From assembly GCF_026262505.1 (NCBI RefSeq), contig NC_067203.1:8432001-8496000 (forward strand): 64,000 nt of DNA, written 5' to 3'. This DNA is from Trichomonas vaginalis G3. Its lineage: Eukaryota; Parabasalia; Trichomonadida; Trichomonadidae. The notes beneath the pieces were generated by a model. The model saw only the letters and a program-made list of their open reading frames with translations, was not told the origin of the DNA and did not search any database. Position numbers and translations under genes: made by a program. Of the stretch, positions 1 through 10,121 are shown one piece after another (within the stretch, counting starts at the first letter, position 1; each line of letters begins with the position of its first letter).

Positions 1-447
1 ATGAAAATGAAGATGGAACTCATGACTGTCAGTTTTGTTATATATTCACCATTCAATGAAGTAGCTAAAGAGAAGAAAATCCATTACGTATAAGGTTTCA
101 AATCTCTGAACCCAATGAAGATTTCAAGAATGTTTTCAATTATGATGCAATGCTTCCGAGGAAAAATGAATTTTCAAAGATTGTAACACCTGGCATTTGG
201 GATAGAAAGCAAGCTATATTATATTCAAACTTAAGTAAGGGAGTTGAAAATGAGTTCATTGGTCATACAAGAACTTCACACTTCCTAACCCTAAATACTA
301 TAAATTAACTGGCTTCAATCGTGAGTTTTGGATAGACATGTTCTCCACTCATGACCATAACTGCCCAGTGTTCTTACCTCCAGACCATAAGGACTGTCTC
401 TACATTGAAGCACAACTCTTAAACTCTACATCGCAGTATTGTAAATG
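1..447 (+). pseudogene. Polinton A capsid-like gene, 3' end
   Basis: This is the C-terminal part of the gene found in full length at 40607-41459 in element B; the two nucleotide sequences are nearly identical here. Shared segments include LPRKNEFSKIVTPGIWDRKQ and EFIGHTRTS. It is a Polinton structural-type protein, probably a minor virion component by position, but I cannot name the fold. The beginning of the gene is outside the window. Broken. Confidence 0.6.
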
Positions 448-548
448 ACCACATGGGCTTCGCCCTTGCCGCTAGTTTTATTTTTATCACGAATGACCTC
501 ATTGCTGACAAAAAATAAATGACCTCATTATTTTTCTCATTCATGACC

Positions 549-3500
549 TCAGAACTTAAGCTTTCTTATGAATGAAGTCTTAGTCTGAATAGAAAAGTTA
601 AACTTCTCTTCAAAGCAAGGTTGACATGACTTACATAAGTCAAATCCAATCTCTTGACCGTCATAAAGTGCTTGGTAAAGTTTCATTAAACTGAACTCAG
701 AGTCTTTGTCATATGTTCCTTGCGGAACCATTAAACCTTTATCTTCATCATAGAAACACTGAACAGAGTCAGGAAACATTTCATTAGCGGTTAAAGCAAT
801 AACATCTTGCTTCACGCCTTTCATTCTGCAGTGAATGCAACTTCATTTAAATCATTCGTGAGTAAGTCTATGTAAGTCTTCTTTCCACAAAATATTGACT
901 TGTATGCTAAACTTTGTTTTCCAGGTGTGATTTCTGCAAAGTCGCTATGAAATTGACCAAGGTTTTTACCAATGAGAACTCTTCCATAACGTTCTTCAAC
1001 TCTTCAGCTAAACGAGGGATATCTTCATTGTAAGATGCATACTGTCGTATCGCTATAAAAGATGTCCATTCCTAAGTCCTCAGCAGTACAGAATACTTCA
1101 CACATTATTCTCTTCGACATAGATAGAATATTAACACCAAGTGGACAGAAGTTAAAGTGTCTGCAAATGCTTTTCGTTAGCTTGAAAATAGTTTTATCTG
1201 AACCATCCAAACCTTCGAACTTCACTATATGGTTGTAGTTTTCTGATGGCATATCTTATAGCATCTTTGTCATTTACTATGGTTATTTTTGACTCAATAG
1301 GAGATAGAATAGTTTTGCCATAAATACTGTTCAGAATGAGCTTTATATTTTCTTGCAAAGGATTCCTTCTTTCTTATACTTTAACCTTAACTCAAACAAC
1401 TTCTTTACTTCATCTCTTATTCTAATATCTCTGTTTCCATCGTAATAGTATCCTTGCAACACTTCACATTTGACACCTTGATATTTTATGAGGTCTTGTA
1501 ATGTTATATGGTAACATACATGAGACAGCAAGTGTTTGAACTTCTGGGAACGTTAAGTTCTGGATTTAGTTCAGGGTCACAAACTATTAAAGGAAAGTGT
1601 CTATGTATTCCAATCTCTGTTATCTTAATGAGAACAAAGAAGCCAGACATAAACTTTTCACCAATGGGTTCCTTTTGGTCATCATCGAATAAATGTCTCA
1701 TGAGATACTCTGTGCTTAACATCTCATCTTCAATACTTTTGGAATTCCTTCTAAAGTATACAATCTTGCAATTGCTGATGGATATAATGAAACAGCGTCG
1801 AAGTCAGCAATGAGTTTCTTTTCGCTCTTTTGTTTCATGTTATCTGACAGCATACATCTTCACCTTGAATGCATCTCGAAATAAATTCTCTTGGTTTATT
1901 TGAGAGGTCATATAAATTTCCATTCGGGAAGTACACTCTGTTCTCAAATAATTTGTTAGCAATTGAACAAATACTAACGTAGTCATAAACGTTTAAATCA
2001 AATTCTTTCAATATGTCATTGCGGAACTTAACAAAACCTTCTCTTAAAATTCTTACATCTTGTTTCAATAAAATGTGCTAACTTTTCTAAGTCGAAGTGG
2101 TTCTCATCTATTCTGCAACCTTTGATGGAATCTATGTTTTTCATGAATGTATCTGCATCCCGGATAAACTTACATGCTTCAGAAATGACACCAGTTCTGT
2201 TGTCATTTGCTAATAAAGTACTGCTGTAGTAGTTATATGGAAATACTTCTTTCGGTCTGTTTGTAAGTTAAACATAGCAGGAAATAGTTTAAGCTTCTTA
2301 TTTATAACACTGTAAGAGTCTTTTATAATAATTGCCTTTCCTTATATAAGCCAGTTATTTGCATTGTTCGTGAACCTTTAATGATGGGAGTTCCTTTCAC
2401 TTCTGTCATGTGTCTTAAGATGAAGTTTATATCATAACTGAGGTTATGGAATATTATTAAACTCTTGTCAGGAGTCGTTCCAAAAATTCTGTTGCACAGT
2501 CTTGACCCCAAATGCTTTCACTCACTGAACAATCTTCACTGTCGTAACATATGTTAAAAGCTTTATGAAAGCCATCGGTACTACACCAAAGTCAGCAAAG
2601 AAAACGTGCTCAGGAATGAACTTGCACTTATTTTTATTTACTTCTTTTGACTCGGCTTTCTTCTTCAGTTGTACACAATACTTTGGAGCATATGTCAAAT
2701 CTTTAAATGGTGCAAGGTTCTGTTTATATAAGTCAGTCGTATATGTGAAAAGTTCTCCATAAGAAATAGGTTCGAAATATTTGCACTCCCACAATGTTTT
2801 CATACCATCCATAGCGGTGTAGTTCTATCCATGCGAACTACATATTTATCTTCTCTCTTTGTATAAATCTTCATCTGTTTCTCAATGTTCATTCCACCAC
2901 AAGCTTTGAGAATTTCTATATAGTTGCGAATGAAATATGTTGTCATTGGTAATCTTTCGTTTAGCATGTAGTGGTCTTCAACAAGAAGTAAGTCAATAGT
3001 TCTAACAGTTTCACATTCTTTTGGTATGTATCTCTTTATTTCATTATGTCTTGAGTCATTGAAATAACCAATGGTAACATTAAATGCTATACCTGTTGCG
3101 TCAGAAATTTCTTTGTACTTTACTTTGAGGAAAGTCTCTAACACGATGACTTCTCTCATGTGGTCAATAGTTTCTTCATTTACTCCAGCTGAATGCAAGC
3201 ATAACGAAACAATTGTCCTCTGTCATAAGTGTGCAGTTCTTTTGTTCAGTTCATTGAAGATTTGGTAGCGTTCAAGATTTATAGGTAATGTGCAAAGATA
3301 CTTCCAGAACTGACCGCTTCTCTTCTTATAAAACTTCTTTTCACCATTATCTTTCCAAAAGCTTTCTATAAGTGCTGGGTTTCCTGTTTGCTTAAGAGCT
3401 TCAAAATGGCTTTCTGGTCATTTGTCAGTGTGCTTTCATCTCTATATGGTCTCTTTTTTGGTTTGCCTTTCTTTACATCTGACATCGTTAAGCCTTCATA

Positions 3501-3855
3501 TTCTGTTAAATCATACATCTTTATTTCAGTAAGATTCTTTATGTTTGTCAAGAAGAAGTCATAGTGCATTTCAACAATACCTGCAGCATTTGCTTCTATC
3601 TCTGATATAAAGTTCTCCTTCAAGAGCTGATGTAGTAATGTTCCAATATTATTGAGGTTAACGTAGAACATTCATACTTTCCACCAAGTTTATAAACATA
3701 CCATCCATCTCTGTTGTGAGTTTATTTTTAATTTTCTCTAAGAGTCTCATGAAACCTTACCGAATGTTTGTGTAAGTAGTCTCTGTTTGGTTCATCTAAA
3801 GCTTCGATGTTAAAGTCAATGAGTCTATTGCCTGACTTCACATTTCTTTCCTATT
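549..3855 (-). pseudogene. Polinton A protein-primed DNA polymerase B
   Basis: Several family B polymerase motifs are recognisable on the minus strand. They include the exonuclease-type HNLSYDINFIL (around 2430), the palm motif A block DFDAVSLYPSAIA (around 1770), and further on a fingers/motif B-like stretch followed by the motif C-type DIFYSD (around 1060). The order and the spacing between exonuclease and palm fit the protein-primed PolB of Polintons, which copies the linear element DNA. Element B has no such gene. The part is broken in many places. Confidence 0.85.
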
Positions 3856-3858
3856 CTC

Positions 3859-4350
3859 TTAATCTTTCTTTAACCATCTCTCACCTTCTTTTGGTTTGTC
3901 GTCAATGGAACGAATGACATCGTTAGCTTTACGAACTTGTTCTATAGCTCTTTTAAACATCTCTCTTCTCTGTTGTTTCAGTGTGTCATCTCTCTTTCGT
4001 GTTTCACCAACGTTTGAGTTCGTAAGTTCAAACATCTCTTGACGAACATCATGAGAAAGAGCTTTACGAGTATGACCAACGTTCGCATTTGTTATGTCAA
4101 ACATCTCACGCCTTACTTCATGAGGTACTGAACGTCTATGATATAAGTCAATAGCAACGTCATTTAAAGGAAATGCTCTTGCATTTATGAACTCATGAAT
4201 TCTATCAATAGTTATTTCACCATTGTAGTCATTGAGGATGTCAGCGAGTGCCTTTTTGTTTGTTGCGTAATGCTTTGCAACATCTATATTAGCTTCTGTA
4301 AGAAGTTGTTTTATTTCCGAGTGTTCTAACTTAGACAACTTCCGATACAT
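3859..4350 (-). CDS. N-terminal PolB region or separate small protein with REMF repeats
   Basis: The 163-residue reading frame starts MYRKLSKLEHSEIKQ and is charged and helical-looking. It contains three copies of a short motif of the form RREMFDITNANVGHTRK / RQEMFELTNSNVGETRK / RREMF. It lies directly upstream of the polymerase in the same direction. It is therefore either the start of PolB (possibly the terminal-protein-like region) or a separate accessory gene. The upstream DNA carries the conserved Polinton promoter-like block (AGCTAATTTTTTTCTAAGAA). I do not recognise the fold. Confidence 0.5.
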   Translation of the reverse strand: MYRKLSKLEHSEIKQLLTEANIDVAKHYATNKKALADILNDYNGEITIDRIHEFINARAFPLNDVAIDLYHRRSVPHEVRREMFDITNANVGHTRKALSHDVRQEMFELTNSNVGETRKRDDTLKQQRREMFKRAIEQVRKANDVIRSIDDKPKEGERWLKKD

Positions 4351-4439
4351 CTTTAGTAGGAAATAAAAAAATTTCTTAGAAAAAAATTAGCTTAGATTTT
4401 TTAAGGCTAGTTTTAAAATATTTCGAACTTTTTATTTTA

Positions 4440-4911
4440 ATGAAACACATGCAAGATTGCAAGTTCTTTTCATACAATGCTCTCGCTACTGCCATCAAGA
4501 ATGAGTTCAATGGTGCTTCAAACGTTAATGTTATCTTTAACAAGAAGTTTGTGAAAGAATCTAAGTTTGGTCAGTATGTCAGACATTAGCTATCGTCATT
4601 GACCGCAAACGTTATACTTCACAAGAGTTAGCAGTAGTTTTGAAACAAAAGAGTTTCTTCGTGAATGTCAAAGATACTCATTATACTGTTATAAAGAACT
4701 CTAATATTGACTTCTTCAGTATTGCTTTAAATCTTTCCGAAAGAAAGAATATAAGAAAGGTGAAACAAATGTGAAATATTATCCTTCATCTCTGAAGACA
4801 ATAACGAACAAAGATGTTATACAGAAATTCTTACCAAAGGTTGAAGAAGCTTCTATTGACATTGACGAAGGAAGTGAAATGGTTGAAGAAATAGACCCTG
4901 AAGCTATTTAA
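4440..4911 (+). pseudogene. Small Polinton A gene, unknown function
   Basis: A short plus-strand gene divergent from the polymerase region. It begins MKHMQDCKFFSYNALATAIK and ends in an acidic tail (VEEIDPEAI). It carries several basic and aromatic residues in the middle. It has no counterpart in element B, so it travels with the PolB module and may serve DNA replication. That is inference from position only. Broken. Confidence 0.45.
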
Positions 4912-4913
4912 AG

Positions 4914-5030
4914 CAAAAATATATTTTGAAGAACTGATGGTGTTACCATGTTACCATGTGCTACCAGGTTATTTAACTTCTTTTAAAAATGATGACAACA
5001 TGACATTTTGACAACAGTCCAGGAAATAAA
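4914..5030 (+). repeat. Single copy of the 121-bp module-border repeat
   Basis: One copy, with minor differences, of the repeat that occurs twice at 41556-41790 (same orientation) and about eight times at 44195-45160 (opposite orientation) in element B. The core words GTTACCATGTGCTACCAGG and ACAACATGACATTTTGACAA are shared. It sits at the right border of the polymerase module, between the small gene and the KilA-N gene. Confidence 0.8.
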
Positions 5031-5220
5031 TTGTATCGTTAATGTTTACGTTAATGTTTTTCATTGAAATCGGTAAGTTTTCATTAACTTTTTCATTAAA
5101 TTTTGTCAAAGTGCAAATCTTCACTTCGTCAAAAAGTTAATGTTTTTCATTAAATTTTGTCAAAGTGCAAATCTTCACTTCGTCAAAAAGTTAATGTTTT
5201 TCATTGAAATCGGTAAGTTT
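5031..5220 (+). repeat. Short direct repeats
   Basis: A roughly 54-bp unit (core GTCAAAGTGCAAATCTTCAC) occurs twice. It is bracketed by copies of TTTTTCATTGAAATCGGTAA near 5060, 5200 and again inside the next gene near 5385. Non-coding filler between the module border and the KilA-N gene. Confidence 0.7.
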
Positions 5221-6043
5221 TCATTCTTCCTCTTTGAAGTTATCGAAATATTCTGTTATTTTTTCCTTCAGTAATGGTAAGTCTTCTTTGAAGGTAAGTA
5301 TTGTGCAACCTTTGATGTCATAGTGTGTTTGAGGAAGAGTATTTTTGACAATTTCCTTTATTTGCTCATTCGGTGTCATTGAAATCGGTAAGTTTTCACG
5401 AATAGAACCAGTTTCTGTCAGATTTATATATTTTAGCAAGGTCGTAAAAGCTTTTGTTGTTTCTCTGACTAAATGCAACATAACCATATTTTATCTTCTT
5501 CTTTCTCAACTCTTCAGTATATATCATATACTTATAACTCTTTTCCTTTCCTTTTGGTACTGAACGCGGTATTCTTTTCTGTATGCTTTGTCTTTGGATT
5601 CAATGACTTCATCTTTTGCTTGAAGTTTCTTTTCATCTCTCCACGTTCTGCTTTATATAGTTCATCTAACATCATGAAAATATAACAAGCATAACGAGGT
5701 GAAGCCCACATTGCTACAGCGTTTACTAAAAGTCTATGAACATAATAACCTTTCAAACCAGGAGCCAAATTCTTGCGATTTTCGTACGGAATCTCTTCTC
5801 TCGGTTTTCCGAGGGAAGCAATCATATGAGGAAATTCTTCTAAAAGTTCTTTTGTCTGTTGGTTTTCAAACCAATGATATGCTTGCTTTGTAGAACGAAG
5901 AGCATTCATTATACTTTGCTTTGGTACATGTCATCTTTGACCGAACGAATGAGGCGAAGTTGTTTGTTATATTGTATGTATTCGTATTCTTCATTTATGG
6001 CTTCATGAACGATAGCAGTTGTTGTGTTCTCTAATGTTGACAT
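5221..6043 (-). pseudogene. Polinton A KilA-N domain protein
   Basis: Homologue of the reading frame at 45142-45801. It starts MSTLENTTTAIVHEAINEEY and carries the KilA-N hallmark GLKGYYVHRLLVNAVAMWAS, followed by a basic coiled segment and the C-terminal block KSYKYMIYTEEL-like. KilA-N is a DNA-binding domain common in large DNA viruses and phages. The upstream DNA has the conserved AATAAAGTTAGTTTTTAT block. Broken. Confidence 0.75.
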
Positions 6044-6396
6044 TACTGTCTTTACATACAAATAAAAAAAATAAATAAAATAAAAACTAACTTTATTTCT
6101 CTGTGTTAAAGAAATTGTTAAAAATTCATGGTTACATATGTGAAAAGAAGTCACGAACAAATGAAGGTCATAAGATTCAGCACATAATTCTGAATTGAAT
6201 GGTGTGTCATACATGTCAAACCGTCAAGAATTGAAGGAGATACGAGGCTATAAAGATTTTGGATATTTTCTGACACACACCCTGAGGGAAAAGTGACAAA
6301 ACACGACGATAGAAAAAGTGACAAAATGGGAGAAAGTTGTTCCCGACCAAAATGCAATCATGTCGAAAAAGTGACATTTGTAAAGTTAGACGATAG

Positions 6397-6690
6397 GATT
6401 TCCTGAAAAAGTGCAAGACTTGTTCTGAATCAGGACAAGATTTGTCTTGAAAAAATACAAGACTTGTTCTGAAAAAATACAAGACTTGTTCTGAAAAAAA
6501 TACAAGACTTGTCTTGAATCAGGACAATTGTTCTCAAATTTGAGAACTTTACAAGAAAAACTGACTAAAAAGTGCAAGACTTGTTCTGAATCAGGACAAG
6601 ATTTGTCTTGAAAAAATACAAGACTTGTTCTGAAAAATAACAAGACTTGTTCTGAAAAAAATACAAGACTTGTCTTGAATCAGGACAAAA
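6397..6690. repeat. CAAGACTTGTTCTGAAAA short tandem repeats
   Basis: About a dozen copies of a 22-26 bp unit built on ACAAGACTTGTTCTGAAAAA, with variants ACAAGACTTGTCTTGAATCA. The core CAAGACTTGTCTTG is nearly a palindrome. The whole block appears as two larger copies of about 165 bp starting near 6400 and 6565. It lies between the two KilA-type genes and has no counterpart in element B. Confidence 0.8.
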
Positions 6691-7039
6691 CTTTACAAAA
6701 TGTAAACTTTACATAACCGTTTCTATCGTACATGATATTAGTTGACATTGTAAACTATCTTCATGTAAAGTATGGCGGTTTGAAACCGTCGGGAACCTTC
6801 ACTTTTTTGACGAACTTTCCGCAGCAATTTTAAAAATTTGTGAAAACTCAACGGTTTGACACGTGCATATGTCATTTTACTCAGAATTTTGTGCTGAATT
6901 CAGCAAAAATAATGTTTATGTTAGCATGTTAGATCTAACACGTTTTCTAACCTCTTTTTCTAACATAACTATTTACAAGCGTTTTACATGGTATATGTTG
7001 CGATGGTTCATGACTTTAAACAGTTTTTGTAGCTTCTAT

Positions 7040-7905
7040 TTCTTCTTTTAGTACATCGAATGTTTTAACAATGCGAAGGTTTTCTTTTAATTTCTTCTTG
7101 ACGTCAGATAGAAGGAATCGTCAGCAGTTGGATAATTTTTGTTCAGAAATGCTAACAGTTCCATTTTATCTTCTGCTGGCTTTTCTACTTCTTTCTTTAA
7201 ATCTGCATAGTCGTTTCTCATTTTTTCTATCTCTTTGACGGAGTAGTTATATTTCCTCATCGCTGCCTTACATTTTGAACATTGCGGGTTCATTTTTGCG
7301 TTATACATTGAAATTTGACCTGCTAAAACAACTAAGGCGTCAATTGCTCTTCATCTCAAACATACGGGTCTTAGTTGTTCGTTCCATACTTTGCCTCTTC
7401 TATCTTTATCTCTTATTTCCCAAACACATTCAGCAACTAATGAAACAAGTTATCGTAGGTCTTAAATTCTTCAGATTTATATATGTCAGAAACATTCTTA
7501 TAACCCATGTCGCAATCTTTGTCATAACTTTATGGTTGCAATAGAAACAAAGGAATTCATAATTTACTTTACGTATGAACTTCTTATTTTCTACTGAGTC
7601 AGTTGTTTTTGACTTCAATTTCGTCGAATTCAGGAATAGTTAGTTTTTGTTGTTGGATTTCAGGCAATTTGGGTAAATGGTCAATAATGTCCTGCATTTC
7701 ATAAAGATACTGTTCATTTGTTTCATCTTTCGCACTACAGTCTAAATTACTTGTTAAAAGTTCTTGCTTTATCTTCTGGATTTTTGTTTCGAAAGTATAT
7801 GAAGAAGGAATAGCTTTTCATCTCTACTAACATAGATGTTGGATTCAGGACTAACGAGTTTGGTGCTGTAGTTTGAATTGTTGTTGTGCCGATTGTTGAA
7901 ATCAT
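7040..7905 (-). pseudogene. Polinton A KilA-type protein, N-terminal half shared with B
   Basis: The first roughly 230 codons match the gene at 46675-48036, including a CxxC-type patch (NPQCSKCKAAMRKYNYSVKE). The C-terminal half differs. Instead of the KilA-N/T5orf172 part of element B there is a short unrelated tail (ELLAFLNKNYPTADDSFYL). The start at 7905 follows the conserved TTGTATGTAAAGATATG leader shared with element B. Broken. Confidence 0.7.
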
Positions 7906-8142
7906 ATCTTTACATACAAGATAAAAATTTTTCTTAGAAAAAAATTAGCGTTATTTTTCTTTCATAAGGAAATGTCAAAAATTCATGATTTTCGAGAGTT
8001 TTAGACCATGTTAGAAAAGTGGTTAGAAAACGTGTTAGATCTACATTCTAACATAAACATTATTTTTGGTGTAAATTTATGAAAACATTAATAATTCCAT
8101 GACTGTTCTCATTCATGTCTGATTTACATCTAATGAAAAAGT

Positions 8143-9370
8143 TTAGAAGAATTTTCTTATTCTTTCTGGCTTATTTTTGTCTTTCCAGTACTCCCACTCT
8201 AATGGTCCCAGATGAGTTGGCTTTGACTCTCTCAAGTTCTTAGATGGTATAACATCTTCAACGCCTCCTTCATATCTTACTTTATAAGTGTCATGCGTTT
8301 GTGTTGTAGCCAAGTATTTCAATACCACTCCTCGCTTTGCTTCGTCAATGGTTTCAGCAAGTTTGCCATTACTACTTTCTAATTTATGACGAGGGTAAAA
8401 TGCTATGGAGTCGTCAGCAGCTTTTATAAGATATCCATTACCTTGCGTAGAGTCTACGATATAATAATTTCGACTTAACCTTAAACGTTTCTTTGTCAAC
8501 GGTTTGTCGTCAAGAACTACACGAACTTTTGTACCAGGAATGAGGGTAAATTGTGTTGAATTTCTGATTATTTTGTGTTTGCTTCGTTTCTTTTGTTATA
8601 CTTTTCTTCTTGTTGTTGTGTCATTGAATTTGGTGTATGTCCTGTTGTAGAATGTGTTGAGGAATTATATACTTCGAGAAAGTGTTTCATTGTTTCTTCG
8701 GTAAAGTCTCGCTCTTGGTTTAAAATCTCTGAGCGTTCTTATGAAGCGGTTTATGATGCCGAGTATGTTATGGTTATGGTTTCAGTAGTGTAGTGAGTTA
8801 TGTTATGCTTAATGAGAAATTCTGTGATTTCATTGCTGAGGTATGCACTGTTTGGTCTGATGTTAAAGTACTTGGGTTATGTTCTGCTACAAACTTTTGT
8901 TAAAACTCTTAACACTTCACGAGTTCCTTTATTTTTCATTGGATATGCATATGCTTTACGAGTGTTTAACATTTATGAAGATGAAGGAATGGTTTATGTC
9001 CTCCTTTTCTGCTTTGAATGAGAGTGTCAAATTGGTATGCGTCAGGAGTGTTGGAGTAAATTGGTAAAAAGTAGTCGTAAGGGTTTATTTTTGTTTTGAT
9101 GTACAACATTTTTGTCAAAGAACCTTTTCACTTCAGCTCTGTTAGTAAATCCCCGACTCTTTGCAGCTTCATTGAACTTCTTAAATGACCTCCATGGATG
9201 TTGTTCGAATACTTCTTTTCAAGCTCATTTATGTAAAGTTAAAGATTTTAACCAACTCGTATCCAAGCGTGTATTGTTATATAAGGAGGCATATAATCTT
9301 TTTCATTACCTGCTGGGTCTGTAATACCAGCTACAACATGTGTATGATTTCCGCTGCGGTTCCACAGAAA
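8143..9370 (-). pseudogene. Polinton A integrase
   Basis: Counterpart of 48273-49370. The C-terminal chromodomain-like block (THDTYKVRYEGGVEDVIPSK) and the preceding SH3-like basic segment are clear, and the retroviral-type integrase core lies upstream. Polinton integrases insert the linear element DNA with 5-6 bp target duplications. Broken in several places. Confidence 0.8.
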
Positions 9371-10118
9371 ATACCTGTGCTTGAATCTACTGGGTCAGTT
9401 GAAATATCATATCTATGCATTCCCTGTCTATCCGAACCCGCTGCAAGATTTGTATAACCTCTTTTTGTTATTGAATGTGAATGGTTTCCTTCCACAGATG
9501 TTCTTCCACTGAACCTATGCATATGTGAAGGAAGGTTTTTCAATACCTATTTTCTTTGAACCTCCATCTTCATTGACTGCGTATTTAGTGTAGAATGGAA
9601 AACTGTCAACTATTTCATACCATCTACCACCAAATAAAGTGTTTGGATTTATTGGATTCATAGACGTATAAACAGCTCCTATAGGATATATTAAATCATA
9701 TATGCTCATAACTCTATAAACATATTCTAAAGAACTTATGTCATTAAATACCATTTGGAATGTATCTCCCGATGAAATGTTGCATTTGTTCCACTTTTTA
9801 TAATGTAATGTTAGTTCAATAGAATTATCCAAGAAAAATTCAAAAGTTCTGGTTGAAGACCTCTAACAAATTCAAATGGAGTTGCTGGTTCACCATTTAT
9901 AATTTCTGTTGTAAATGTCATTGTATCTGGTTTCAGAAATTTCTTTGTTAGTTCTGCATCCACAATAAGTTTTATCTGCTTTCTTATCTAACATTGTTGG
10001 TAGTTCATGTGCTTCAAAGTTTCTGGCATGACTTTCAATGTTCCTGCAACTCTTTATCTAAACTGTTAAGAGTATCTTTTACGCTTGTACTTGGATTTTC
10101 TAATGGTGCATTGAACAG
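9331..10118 (-). pseudogene. Polinton A fibre/tail-collar-like protein, C-terminal part
   Basis: Matches the last part of the 49380-52822 gene, including YDLIYPIGAVYTSMNPINPN and LFGGRWYEIVDSFPFYT, a pattern typical of phage tail-collar/tail-fibre tips. Homology to element B ends at about 10118, where the satellite array begins; the rest of the gene and the right half of the element are not found beyond the array. Broken. Confidence 0.8.
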
Positions 10119-10121
10119 GTC

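Larger units (their letters stand above)
1..10118. mobile_element. Polinton/Maverick element A (partial, broken)
   Basis: Left-truncated by the window edge. The gene order (capsid-like gene end, PolB, small gene, KilA-N gene, second KilA-type gene, integrase, fibre gene) matches the element at 36908-57990, except at the replication module. Shared stretches look about 95% identical by eye, so the two are young relatives. No terminal repeat is visible, because the left end lies outside the window and the right side stops at the satellite array. It is badly broken, with probably more than twenty breaks. It is a fossil, though a recent one. Confidence 0.9.
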
